Positions 46,689 through 54,609 of a DNA stretch of 64,000 bases are shown piece by piece. The DNA comes from Rhizobium phaseoli (GTDB taxonomy: Bacteria > Pseudomonadota > Alphaproteobacteria > Rhizobiales > Rhizobiaceae). The first letter of the stretch is position 1, and each line of letters starts with the position of its first letter. The position numbers and the translations under genes are program-made. The stretch covers positions 124,001 through 188,000 of the forward strand of contig NZ_WUFT01000005.1 of NCBI RefSeq assembly GCF_010668805.1. Reading direction: 5' to 3'. The notes beneath the pieces were generated by a model. The model did not search any database and was not told the origin of the DNA. It saw only the letters and a list, made by a program, of their open reading frames with translations.

Positions 46689-46838
46689 TCAGTTCTGCTC
46701 GATCGAGACACCGTTCTTACCGATGCTCATCTCGATTCCCTGCGGCTTGCTCTCCTCGCGATAGATATAAGCGCCGAGGCCGATAACGGCGATGACGAGA
46801 ACGCCGATGATGACGTAGAGACCATTGCTGCGGTTCAA
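46689..46838 (-). CDS. 49-aa single-pass membrane protein with TTG start
   Basis: A small protein: short N-terminus, one hydrophobic helix (GLYVIIGVLVIAVIGLGAYIY), then a polar tail ending SIGKNGVSIEQN. The start is TTG 46838, with GGAGGGG about 8 nt upstream and no better ATG in frame. It resembles a conserved rhizobial small membrane protein; its role is unknown. It lies directly after the 70-aa gene with a 3-nt gap and is convergent with it. Confidence 0.68.
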   Translation of the reverse strand: MNRSNGLYVIIGVLVIAVIGLGAYIYREESKPQGIEMSIGKNGVSIEQN

Positions 46839-47005
46839 ATGACTGCCCCTCCATATCCTTTGGGACAGCGGAAACGGCCGAACGCCTGTTTGGTTCCATT
46901 AATGCATGTCGCCGGGAGGTCTGCAGCGGTTCCCGGAATAACTGCGACGCGCTTTAGAAGAGCCCAGGTCGGCTAAGTCTGAAGGCCCATTTAAATTAAA
47001 GAGTT

Positions 47006-47042
47006 AGAGCACGATCTGTCCGAAAACCGTGCCGTTTCGGTG
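47006..47042. repeat. rhizobial palindromic repeat, family B copy 2 (degenerate)
   Basis: AGAGCACGATCTGTCCGAAAAC continues to a short stem CCGAAA/TTTCGG (47020-47040). It matches the reverse complement of the copy at 46246 in GTCCGAAAACCG, so the two are in opposite orientation. Confidence 0.55.
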
Positions 47043-47049
47043 CCCTTCG

Positions 47050-47343
47050 CTAATCGTCATTGGCGGCGTTGAGGTTCTCCGGCCGGATGCCGTCGTCGCT
47101 GGACGTCCGTGCGCGCAACCGAATGCCGGGGCCGCCTTCATCCTGGTTACCGCTGGAGAGGAAGATGATGCCCTGCGCCTCAAGCGTGCTGCGAACATCA
47201 AACAGCGCGTGCGGTTCGCCCGCAAATTCGCCATTTTCCAGCGCCGCTACGGTCTCGACCGGCAAGCCACTTGCGGCGGCGAGTTCTTCGATACTCATTC
47301 CGATCATCGCGCGCGCGCCGCGTATCTGTGTTGCTGTTATCAT
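47050..47343 (-). CDS. XRE-family helix-turn-helix protein
   Basis: A 97-aa protein with a Cro/C1-type HTH at about residues 5-60 (QIRGARAMIGMSIEELAAASGLPVETVAALENG), then a short C-terminal part (LEAQGIIFLSSGNQDEGGPGIRLR) like that of chromosomal XRE regulators with a small ligand or dimer domain. The C-terminal motif GIIFL..G.GVRL recurs in many rhizobial members. It lies alone, without a toxin gene at its side, so a toxin-antitoxin role is not supported. Target unknown. Confidence 0.85.
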   Translation of the reverse strand: MITATQIRGARAMIGMSIEELAAASGLPVETVAALENGEFAGEPHALFDVRSTLEAQGIIFLSSGNQDEGGPGIRLRARTSSDDGIRPENLNAANDD

Positions 47344-47391
47344 GCCGCAAATCTAGCGCATTCACCGCAGTTCTCAAGTGGCGCGAGCCGA

Positions 47392-48567
47392 TCATGCGTC
47401 CTTCAATTTTACACCAAATAGATCGTCGTGCATGCGCTCGACCGCGACCCCCATTCCTCCCATCAGCGCGGCGCGGTTGCCAAAGCGGCTGATTTCGATA
47501 CGCGGCGGATAAGGCGTGCAACGCGGCAGGAAACCCCGGATCGCATTTACAAGCTCCGGTCTTGCGCCGATGCTGCCGCCGGTGATCACCAGTTCAGGAT
47601 CAAGCGTTGCGCCGATGGCCGCAATGGCGACTGCCACCAGCCTTGCCGTCTCTTCAATTGCCGCCGCAGCGCTTGTCTCTCCCGCATTGAAGGCTGCGAA
47701 GAGGTCGGCCACGGTGGATGCATTGCGCCCGCCGAAACCCATGTAGCGACGAAGCATCGCGACGCTGCCGACCGCGCTCTCAAATGTTCCAAGCGTAAAC
47801 CCGCCAGGATCGAAAGCGTCTCCGCCGATCGGGAGATAGGCGATTTCACCGGCCGCGCCACGCGCGCCGCGCAGCAGAGCGCCATTGGCGATAATGCCCA
47901 TGCCGACGCCGGTTCCGAGAGCGATGAAAGCAAAATTGCCGGTCTCGACACCGTGTCCCCGCCATCGCTCCCCTTGCGCCGCCAGGTTGACATCGTTTTC
48001 GACGATCACCGGCACGCCCATCCTGTCGCTGAAGACTTGCCGCAGATTTATGGCGTCGACGCCGGGAATGTTCGGTGCCACATTGATATGGCCGGTGGCG
48101 GGATCGAGCACGCCGGGAGTGCCCAGAACGACGAGACGGAGCTTGTCGGCGGTCGTTCTGGCAGCAAGCGCCAGTTCAAAGATCACATCGCTGAACTGAT
48201 TGACGAGATGCATTCCGCCCCGTGGGTCGGTGGCCACGTTGGTTTCGGCGACGACGTTGCCCAGCAGATCGCAGATCGCCGCAGCAATCTTGGTGCCACC
48301 GAGATCGATGGAGACGGCCAGTCCTGCCCGTGCATTGATTTCATAGATGATCGCATTCCGGCCCGGTCGACCATCGGTCTGTCCGATCGGCTTCAGCCAT
48401 CCATCCTCTTCAAGGTCGCGCACGACATCGGAAATGGTCTGTTTTGACAAGCCGGTCAGCTTGGCAATGTCGGCGCGGGAGATCGACCCGCTCGCCAACA
48501 CGGTGCGGATCACGGCATTGGTTGAAATTTTTCGTGCGATCGGAGTCCGTACGACAGAAGAGGTCAT
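47392..48567 (-). CDS. ROK family transcriptional regulator
   Basis: A 391-aa NagC/XylR-type repressor. The N-terminal winged HTH covers about residues 10-70 (AVIRTVLASGSISRADIAKLTGLSKQTISDVVRDLEEDGWL). The ROK sugar-kinase-like fold follows: SIDLGGTKIAAAI (phosphate loop), then the ROK signature region GTGVGMGIIANGALLRGARGAAGEIAYLPIG. The zinc-binding CxCGxxGC of many ROK proteins is absent. ATG 48567 is preferred to a TTG 24 nt upstream, with GGA nearby. Divergent from the glycosidase gene across a 24-bp palindrome, likely its operator. Confidence 0.9.
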   Translation of the reverse strand: MTSSVVRTPIARKISTNAVIRTVLASGSISRADIAKLTGLSKQTISDVVRDLEEDGWLKPIGQTDGRPGRNAIIYEINARAGLAVSIDLGGTKIAAAICDLLGNVVAETNVATDPRGGMHLVNQFSDVIFELALAARTTADKLRLVVLGTPGVLDPATGHINVAPNIPGVDAINLRQVFSDRMGVPVIVENDVNLAAQGERWRGHGVETGNFAFIALGTGVGMGIIANGALLRGARGAAGEIAYLPIGGDAFDPGGFTLGTFESAVGSVAMLRRYMGFGGRNASTVADLFAAFNAGETSAAAAIEETARLVAVAIAAIGATLDPELVITGGSIGARPELVNAIRGFLPRCTPYPPRIEISRFGNRAALMGGMGVAVERMHDDLFGVKLKDA

Positions 48568-48618
48568 TGCTATCCGGCCAACTCGTTGCAATTAGTTCGG
48601 AGCACATACTTAATTAAC

Positions 48619-48642
48619 GCGATATTGGCTTTCCAATATCGC
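48619..48642. promoter_or_regulatory. candidate ROK operator palindrome
   Basis: Perfect 10-bp arms GCGATATTGG (48619-48628) and CCAATATCGC (48633-48642) with a 4-nt spacer CTTT. It lies between the divergent ROK repressor and glycoside hydrolase genes, upstream of a TTGACA-like -35 (48721) for the latter. Confidence 0.65.
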
Positions 48643-48720
48643 AAAAAGCGAAATCTGAAGCTCTATCGGATCATCTCTACGAGTTTCCAGTACACCACAG
48701 CTCTCTCTTTGTCTATGTCC

Positions 48721-48748
48721 TTGACAAACGAAAGGCGACCTGTAGGCT
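48721..48748 (+). promoter_or_regulatory. candidate promoter of the glycoside hydrolase gene
   Basis: TTGACA (48721-48726) and TAGGCT (48743-48748) with a 16-bp spacer lie upstream of ATG 48772. This supports the downstream start of the hydrolase; the upstream ATGs would fall before or within the promoter. Confidence 0.4.
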
Positions 48749-48771
48749 GGGATCAATTGCGGGGATTGCCA

Positions 48772-50529
48772 ATGATAGAGCCCTCGACTGATGGACAGCT
48801 TTTCGCCGAAGAGGGCGTTTTATTGCCTGTAATGGCGCCACGCCTTCAGGCGGATGTTCATCCGGATGGATACGCTGATCTTGCTCTCTGGGGCGCCGGC
48901 AGTCTGGGGCGTGTGAGATTTTCTGCCGTCGCGGGGCCGTATACCTATGCCCCGAACCGAATGGTCTGCGAACATGGCGGCGTATTCGTCGCGCAGTCGC
49001 TGCCGGTAATGTTGATCAGAGGCGTGCGCCTTCGGGGCGTATATCCGGCGCGCCGTTGCGCCTGGTGGCATGAGCCGGATGAGCAAGGCGCAAGCGCGAG
49101 GCTCACTCGGACCGATCATCGGCGGACTTTCGAAATGGACTGGGGTGTGCTCATCGTGGACGCTCTCGGCTTGGATCTTCGGATTGCCGTCGGCGCATCG
49201 AGAGGCGAAGCCGAGAACGCTCTCAACCTCACCAGCCAGGCCATCATTGCGGAAGCCGCTGAATATGTTGCACGTTGTGATCTGACGCCCGACGCCGACG
49301 CGCTGATGCGCAGCATGGTCAGCCAGGGGATACATGCCGCCCTTTCCAGCATCCGGCGTGATGAAAACGGCGCCTTCGCTGGTCTTGCCGCGGGACAAGC
49401 CTATAGTGCTCCGGCGCGGACCTATTACCGCGATGGCTATTGGACGATGCAGCCTCTTCTGACGCTTGCGCCGGAGGCGGTGCGCGACGAGATCAGGCTG
49501 CTTGCCAGGGGGATCCAGCCGGATGGAGAAGCTCCAAGCGGCGTAATCTTGACCGGGCCTGCGCAGTCAGAGGCCTGGCAGCGCTTTGTCGCCGACAGCA
49601 AGGCCAATCCCAAAACCTACAAGAGGGCGGTTCCGGAGTACCACAACCGTCCGCAAGATTGGTGGAGCGACCACTTCGACAGCCCCCTCTTCTTCATTCT
49701 TTTCATTGACGACTATTTCAGCGCAACGAAAGATACAGCCGAGGTGCAACGGCACTGGCCGATCGTCAAGGCAATCGTGGAGCGCTATCTCAGCATGGCC
49801 GGTCCCGGCAGCGTTCTGCCGCTGAAGCCGCGCAACGACCGGGACTGGGCCGACAACGTCTATCGCGAGGGTCTGGTCTCTTACGATCTGGGTCTTTTCG
49901 TCGGCGCCATGGACGCGGTGGCAAGGCTTGGAGACAGCCTCGATCCGACGCTTGCCGAACGCGCCCGCAAGACCGTAAATCTTGCCCGCGAAGAAATCGA
50001 AGCCAAGCTCTATGTGCCGACAACGGGCGGATATGTCGACTATGGAACGCCTGGCGCTTTTGTTGAGGATCATCTGGCTCTCGACAGCCTGACCTTGTCG
50101 CGATTTGCTGCGATTTCCGGGCAGAAGGCGGTTGGCGTGCTGAGAGCATTTGAAACGAGACTCGAAACGCGCAACAATCAGGAGCAGCCCTATGGAAGCT
50201 GGGGTGTGATGTGCGCCTATCCGCCATTCAAACGGCCAAGCGATCTGCGATCCAAGACGGCTTTTCCCTACCGCTACCATAACGGCTCGGACTGGCCCTA
50301 TTGGGATGGCGCCTATGCCGAAGAACGCCTTCGCCACGGACTTGGCGGTGCGCGTTATGCGCTGACACGCTGGTGGGAAACCTGCCTCGAGAATGGCTGG
50401 ATCGGTGCGGTGGAATATTTCTCGCCGCCTTACGGGCGCGGCTCCCTGCTTCAGGGCTGGAGTGCCATGCCGGCGGCGGTTGTTTTAAAGTACGGGCTTG
50501 ACGCCGCAAATGCGGAGCCAATCTCATGA
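48772..50529 (+). CDS. MGH1-like / GH63-related glycoside hydrolase
   Basis: A 585-aa protein with an N-terminal beta domain (about 1-190) and a C-terminal (alpha/alpha)6 barrel. Barrel motifs fit trehalase/GH63/mannosylglycerate-hydrolase relatives: YYRDGYWTMQPLL, NRPQDWWSDHFDSPLFF, NDRDWADNVYREGLVSYDLGL and SDWPYWDGAYAEERLRHGL. Acidic residues in the last two are probable catalytic sites. No signal peptide, so it is likely cytoplasmic and acts on imported sugar. The start is uncertain: ATG 48772 fits the promoter and GGGGA; ATG 48715 is possible. Exact substrate unknown. Confidence 0.78.
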   Translation: MIEPSTDGQLFAEEGVLLPVMAPRLQADVHPDGYADLALWGAGSLGRVRFSAVAGPYTYAPNRMVCEHGGVFVAQSLPVMLIRGVRLRGVYPARRCAWWHEPDEQGASARLTRTDHRRTFEMDWGVLIVDALGLDLRIAVGASRGEAENALNLTSQAIIAEAAEYVARCDLTPDADALMRSMVSQGIHAALSSIRRDENGAFAGLAAGQAYSAPARTYYRDGYWTMQPLLTLAPEAVRDEIRLLARGIQPDGEAPSGVILTGPAQSEAWQRFVADSKANPKTYKRAVPEYHNRPQDWWSDHFDSPLFFILFIDDYFSATKDTAEVQRHWPIVKAIVERYLSMAGPGSVLPLKPRNDRDWADNVYREGLVSYDLGLFVGAMDAVARLGDSLDPTLAERARKTVNLAREEIEAKLYVPTTGGYVDYGTPGAFVEDHLALDSLTLSRFAAISGQKAVGVLRAFETRLETRNNQEQPYGSWGVMCAYPPFKRPSDLRSKTAFPYRYHNGSDWPYWDGAYAEERLRHGLGGARYALTRWWETCLENGWIGAVEYFSPPYGRGSLLQGWSAMPAAVVLKYGLDAANAEPIS

Positions 50530-50549
50530 GCATGACGGCACCGTCGGTT

Positions 50550-51164
50550 CTAGCCGGATACTTCATCGATCCGCATGGCAAAAGCGACGGAGCCGTCTCG
50601 TTCGAGTTCGGAAAAACCAAGATGACGGTAGAAGCCTCTGGCGCGTTCGTTATTTGGATCGACCCCGAGATGCACAGCCTTGACCCCGTGATTGCGAAGC
50701 GCCTGAAGTTCGGTGCTGATCATCCTGCGCCCCCAGCCGCCTGCCTGAAGTCCGGGAAGAATGTTGATGTGAAGATGCGCGGGATAATCGTCTTGGAGCC
50801 ACGTCGTTCCGCTGCGCGGATTTTGAATTCGCTCGATCACGTCGGTGTCGCGCGGATGGCTGGGTGTCAGTCCGGCGATCTCTCGGCGGACGAACGGCCA
50901 CCAGTGTGTCGCCAGGTCCTTGTCGAACCCGCTGGTATCGGACGCTCCGACGACATAGCCGACCGGCCGGTCGCCCTGAACGAGAACAAAGGCCAGGTCT
51001 CTGGCAAACTTGAGATAGGGTACCGACCAGATGTAACCGGGCAGATGCGGGTCGCTATAAAGCGCGCTGGCATCCTCGCCGCCATTGGCGGTTTTCAGGC
51101 AGATGTCGAAGAGAGCTTCGACATCCGCTTCGATCGCCGGGCGGATGAAGCAATTGCTGTCCAT
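50550..51164 (-). CDS. GNAT family N-acetyltransferase
   Basis: A 204-aa GNAT. It begins CFIRPAIEADVEALFDICLKTANGG and has a hydrophobic DLAFVLVQGDRPVGYVVGASDT strand pair. The AcCoA loop is likely in LQAGGWGRRMISTELQAL, with C-terminal HLGVDPNNERARGFYRHLGFSEL. The tail resembles the acetyltransferase-like domain linked to O-GlcNAcase, known from sequence resemblance only. It is encoded opposite to the flanking sugar genes, between glycosidase and transporter. ATG 51164 follows AGGAGGTGGCAAAGGT. It may acetylate an amino sugar (inference). Confidence 0.82.
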   Translation of the reverse strand: MDSNCFIRPAIEADVEALFDICLKTANGGEDASALYSDPHLPGYIWSVPYLKFARDLAFVLVQGDRPVGYVVGASDTSGFDKDLATHWWPFVRREIAGLTPSHPRDTDVIERIQNPRSGTTWLQDDYPAHLHINILPGLQAGGWGRRMISTELQALRNHGVKAVHLGVDPNNERARGFYRHLGFSELERDGSVAFAMRIDEVSG

Positions 51165-51338
51165 ACCTTTGCCACCTCCTGCGTGGCGCTTCGTCATTGT
51201 CGGTCGCGAGAGAGACTCATGCATTGACGATTACCTCAGATTCGCAGGCCCGGCAAAGGTCTGGAAGGAAACGTTCGGCCGGTGCCAGGCGCAAGGCTCG
51301 GATGGGGAGTGGAGAATAAACCAAGTGAGGTGGAGCAG

Positions 51339-52673
51339 ATGAATAGAACCGTGAAATCGATCAGCATACTGCCGGCATACCGATTGAAAGCAGCTGTCGC
51401 GCTTGCAGGCGCGGCGCTTATGAGTTTCGGCCTTTCCGCGGCCCGCGCCGACGATCTGGCTGTGTGGGATGACCAAACCTTCGAAGGCCAGAGCGCGGTT
51501 ATCGAGCAACTGAACAAGGAGTTCGAAGCCGCCCATCCCGGTGTAACGATCAAACGCACCGCCCGCACCTTCGATGACATGAAGCTGACGCTGAAGCTTG
51601 CGGTTTCGGCAGGGGATGGCCCTGTCATCACCAAGGTCAACCAAGGCGCCGGCGACATGGGCGCGATGATCAAGGAAGGTTTGCTCCTGCCGGTTGACGA
51701 GTACATCAAGAAATATAGCTGGGATAAGCGGCAGTCGGATTCCGTGCTTGCTCGAGACCGCTGGGATGGGCCGAAATTCGGGGTCGGCAAGACCTACGGC
51801 ATATCGGGTCTCGGCGAGATCGTTGGCCTCTATTACAACAAGAAGATCCTCGACGACGCAGGCGTTAAACTGCCGCAGACCTTCGAGGAGCTTTTGGCTG
51901 ATCTTGATAAGCTGAAGGAAAAAGGCGTCGCGCCCTTCATGATGGGCTCGGCAAAGCAGCATCTCGCCCTGCACATGATCGGTGCCATCGACCAGGCGCA
52001 TATCGACGCGGCCAATCGCGGCGAACTTGATGACCTGATTTACGGCAAGGGCGGTTCCTGGAACACCAAGGGCAATATCGACTCCGCCAAACTCGTGCAG
52101 AGTTGGGCGCAGGGCGGCTATTTCTATCCCGGTTTCGAGGGCATCTCGGGTGACGACGCAGTCCAGCTCTTCATATCAGGGCAGGGCGCGTTCCTGATCT
52201 CCGGAACCTGGTATTTCGGCGACATGCAAAATAATCCGGATATCGGCTTCATGGCCATTCCCGCTCCGAAGGGCATTTCCAAGCCCATGAGCGTCGGCGG
52301 CGTGGATCTTGCCTGGGCGATAACGAGCCTTGCCAAAGACAAGGCAAAGCAGGACCTGGCCGGCGAGTATATCGACTACATGGTTTCGGAAAAGGCCGCT
52401 GAAAGCTGGGCCAATGCCGGCTACCTTCCCGCAACATCGCTCCCGGCGGATGCAAAGCCCAAGCTCACGCCGCTCCTGACCTCGGGCATCGAGATGTGGA
52501 AAACACTCAATGCCAACGATGCACTCGGCCATTACCCCGATTGGTCAAGCCCGACGATGCTGAAGACGATAGACGACAACACGCCACTTCTTCTGTCCGG
52601 CAAGATCACGCCCGAAGCGTTTGTCGATGCCATGGACAAGGATTATCAGGCGTACTTGAAGGATAAGAAATAA
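51339..52673 (+). CDS. ABC transporter sugar-binding protein
   Basis: A 444-aa extracellular solute-binding protein, family 1 (carbohydrate type). The signal peptide (AAVALAGAALMSFGLSAARA) is cleaved at about residue 38. Two-lobe features include DDLAVWDDQTFEGQSAVIEQLNKEFEAAHPGVTIKR, GLYYNKKILDDAGVKLPQTFEELLADLDKL and a C-terminal TIDDNTPLLLSGKITPEAFVDAMDKD. The ATG follows GAGGTGGAGCAG. It opens the import operon and is followed by a 21-bp tandem repeat before the permease genes. The ligand is likely an oligosaccharide, not determined. Confidence 0.92.
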   Translation: MNRTVKSISILPAYRLKAAVALAGAALMSFGLSAARADDLAVWDDQTFEGQSAVIEQLNKEFEAAHPGVTIKRTARTFDDMKLTLKLAVSAGDGPVITKVNQGAGDMGAMIKEGLLLPVDEYIKKYSWDKRQSDSVLARDRWDGPKFGVGKTYGISGLGEIVGLYYNKKILDDAGVKLPQTFEELLADLDKLKEKGVAPFMMGSAKQHLALHMIGAIDQAHIDAANRGELDDLIYGKGGSWNTKGNIDSAKLVQSWAQGGYFYPGFEGISGDDAVQLFISGQGAFLISGTWYFGDMQNNPDIGFMAIPAPKGISKPMSVGGVDLAWAITSLAKDKAKQDLAGEYIDYMVSEKAAESWANAGYLPATSLPADAKPKLTPLLTSGIEMWKTLNANDALGHYPDWSSPTMLKTIDDNTPLLLSGKITPEAFVDAMDKDYQAYLKDKK

Positions 52674-52685
52674 GGAGTACGGACG

Positions 52686-52776
52686 CTGGTCGTGATCGCC
52701 AGTTCGGTGGTCACGACCGCCAGCTCGGTGGTCACGACCGCCAGTTCGGTGGTCACGGCCGCCAGTTCGGCGGTCC
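52686..52776. repeat. 21-bp tandem repeat between binding-protein and permease genes
   Basis: Four 21-bp units in direct tandem (52686-52706, 52707-52727, 52728-52748, 52749-52769) plus a 7-bp remnant. Core GGTCACGACCGCC includes a small GGTC/GACC inverted repeat in units 2 and 3. Units differ by only a few bases. Confidence 0.92.
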
Positions 52777-52867
52777 AACCGGCGTCCCGTTCGCCACGTT
52801 GAAATGAGCGCTGCGAGCTCACGCCTTGCTGCGCGATGACCAGAGCCTTGGCTTCATGGAGTACTGG

Positions 52868-53761
52868 ATGAAACGCTCCGCACTTGATGGAACGCAACAT
52901 ACCAATTTCATCTATTTATTGCCTGGATTGCTGCTTTACGCTGCGTTTGTCTTTGGACCTATTGTCGCGGCTTTGGGATTGAGCCTGACCAGTTGGGACG
53001 GCTTGAGCATGCCGAGGTGGGTTGGCCTCGGCAATTATGCCGATCTCTTTTCCGACAGTCGTTTTTACATCGCCTTGCGTAACAACGCCGAGCTCATGAT
53101 CTTCTACTGTGTCCTGCCGCTCGTGCTCGGGATAACGCTTGCTGCCTGCGTCTGGAATCTGAAGCAGCGCGAACAACTCGCGCTCAGAACGTTCCTGTTT
53201 CTGCCCTATATCATGCCGACTGCCGTGTTGGGCATCATCTGGGCATGGCTCTACAATCCTGCATTCGGACCGTTCAATCAGTTTCTGAGAGCGATAGGAT
53301 TGGGCAGGTTCGCATTACCTTGGCTCGGAGATTTCAATTTTGTGCTTCCCGCGGTCGGGATCGTTGCCACATGGTATTTCTTTGGTTTCTGCATGGTCAT
53401 CTTCCTTACCGGAATTCAGCGCATCGACCCGTCGCTATTCGATGCTGCCAAGGTCGATGGCGCTTCGGCGCGAAAGACATTTTTCTGGATAACGCTGCCG
53501 CTTCTCATGCCGGAGATAAGGGTGGTTTTGCTTCTGACGGTGATAGCGTCGATCAAAAGCTTCGACCTGATTTTTACAATGACCCGCGGCGGACCGGCAA
53601 ACGCGACGCTCGTGCCGAATATCTACATGTATCAGCTCGGCTTCGAGCTCAATCGGTTCGGCGCTGCGGCGGCCATCGCCATTGTCGGCGCGTTGCTGAC
53701 ATTCGCAATCAACTATGCAATTCACCGGCTGGTCGGCTCTAGAAGTAAAGGAGTGGCTTGA
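52868..53761 (+). CDS. ABC sugar transporter permease (MalF type)
   Basis: A 297-aa inner-membrane permease with six hydrophobic helices: FIYLLPGLLLYAAFVFGPIVAALGLSLTSW, and the ABC-permease EAA loop FDAAKVDGASARKTFFWITLPLLMPEI, which contacts the ATPase. The start is taken at ATG 52868 because GGAG lies 6 nt before it; a TTG at 52826 and ATG 52856 are in frame. Its stop overlaps the next permease gene (TGATG). It works with the binding protein and the second permease; no ATPase gene is adjacent. Confidence 0.9.
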   Translation: MKRSALDGTQHTNFIYLLPGLLLYAAFVFGPIVAALGLSLTSWDGLSMPRWVGLGNYADLFSDSRFYIALRNNAELMIFYCVLPLVLGITLAACVWNLKQREQLALRTFLFLPYIMPTAVLGIIWAWLYNPAFGPFNQFLRAIGLGRFALPWLGDFNFVLPAVGIVATWYFFGFCMVIFLTGIQRIDPSLFDAAKVDGASARKTFFWITLPLLMPEIRVVLLLTVIASIKSFDLIFTMTRGGPANATLVPNIYMYQLGFELNRFGAAAAIAIVGALLTFAINYAIHRLVGSRSKGVA

Positions 53762-54591
53762 TGAGCCGTTCGTCCAACATCCCCGCCGCGCTCTTCCTTC
53801 GCCTTCTCCTTTGGCTTCTTGCTTTCGTAACGATCACGCCGTTCCTGCTTCTGCTGCTGACGTCGATTAAGAGCAAGGCTGACGTTCTCAGGGGTGCTTT
53901 CGCATTGCCGGCTTACCCGCATTTCGAAAACTATGTCGATGCCTGGAATGCCGGACATTTCAACATCTACTTCTGGAATTCGATCATCGTTGTCATACCC
54001 GTCGTTGCAGTCAGCGTCTTTCTAGGCCTGCTGACCGGTTTTGCCTTCGCCTACCTATCATTCCCGCTCCGGCGCACGCTGTTCGCAATCCTGACGCTCG
54101 GCATGATGGTGCCGGCTGAGGCCTTCATCATCCCGCTTTATTATGAAATGCGATATCTTGGGCTGATCAATACCTATGCGGCGCTTATTATTCCGCAGAT
54201 CGCCATGTCGATACCGTTCTCAACCATCTTCCTCGCCAGTGCGATGCAACAATTGCCGGAGGAAGTTCTCGAGGCGGCGGTCCTCGACGGCGCCGGACGC
54301 TTTCATATCCTTCGCAAGATCGTTATCCCGTTGATGATACCGGCAATGTCGACGCTGGCGCTGTTCCTGTTCATCTGGACCTGGAACGAGTTTCTCATTC
54401 CGTTCATTCTGGTCAATGACGACGCCTATCGGACGCTGCCCCTCGGCATGCTGTTTTTCCAAGGGCGTTACACTGTCAACACGCCGGTTCTGACCGCCGG
54501 CGCGGTGATTGTGATTTTCCCGCTCATTCTGACGTATCTGATTTTCCAGCGGCGGTTTATCGCCGGCTTGACGGCAGGCGCGACGAAATAG
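53761..54591 (+). CDS. ABC sugar transporter permease (MalG type)
   Basis: A 276-aa second permease. Six helices begin FLRLLLWLLAFVTITPFLLLLL; the EAA loop is EVLEAAVLDGAGRFHILRKIVIPLMIPA; the C-terminal TYLIFQRRFIAGLTAGATK is the usual MalG-type ending. ATG 53761 overlaps the previous stop by 1 nt, with AAAGGAG 8 nt upstream. The operon ends here; the expected MsmX/UgpC-type ATPase is absent from the window, so a shared ATPase encoded elsewhere is likely. Confidence 0.92.
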   Translation: MSRSSNIPAALFLRLLLWLLAFVTITPFLLLLLTSIKSKADVLRGAFALPAYPHFENYVDAWNAGHFNIYFWNSIIVVIPVVAVSVFLGLLTGFAFAYLSFPLRRTLFAILTLGMMVPAEAFIIPLYYEMRYLGLINTYAALIIPQIAMSIPFSTIFLASAMQQLPEEVLEAAVLDGAGRFHILRKIVIPLMIPAMSTLALFLFIWTWNEFLIPFILVNDDAYRTLPLGMLFFQGRYTVNTPVLTAGAVIVIFPLILTYLIFQRRFIAGLTAGATK

Positions 54592-54609
54592 ACAGCGATG
54601 TTATCGGCG

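Noticed and set aside
47050..47343. Toxin-antitoxin role for the XRE protein
   Set aside because: No toxin-like gene (RelE, HipA or HigB type) lies beside it on either strand.
52686..52776. CRISPR-like array
   Set aside because: The repeats are directly contiguous with no spacers and no cas genes are present; it is a tandem repeat.
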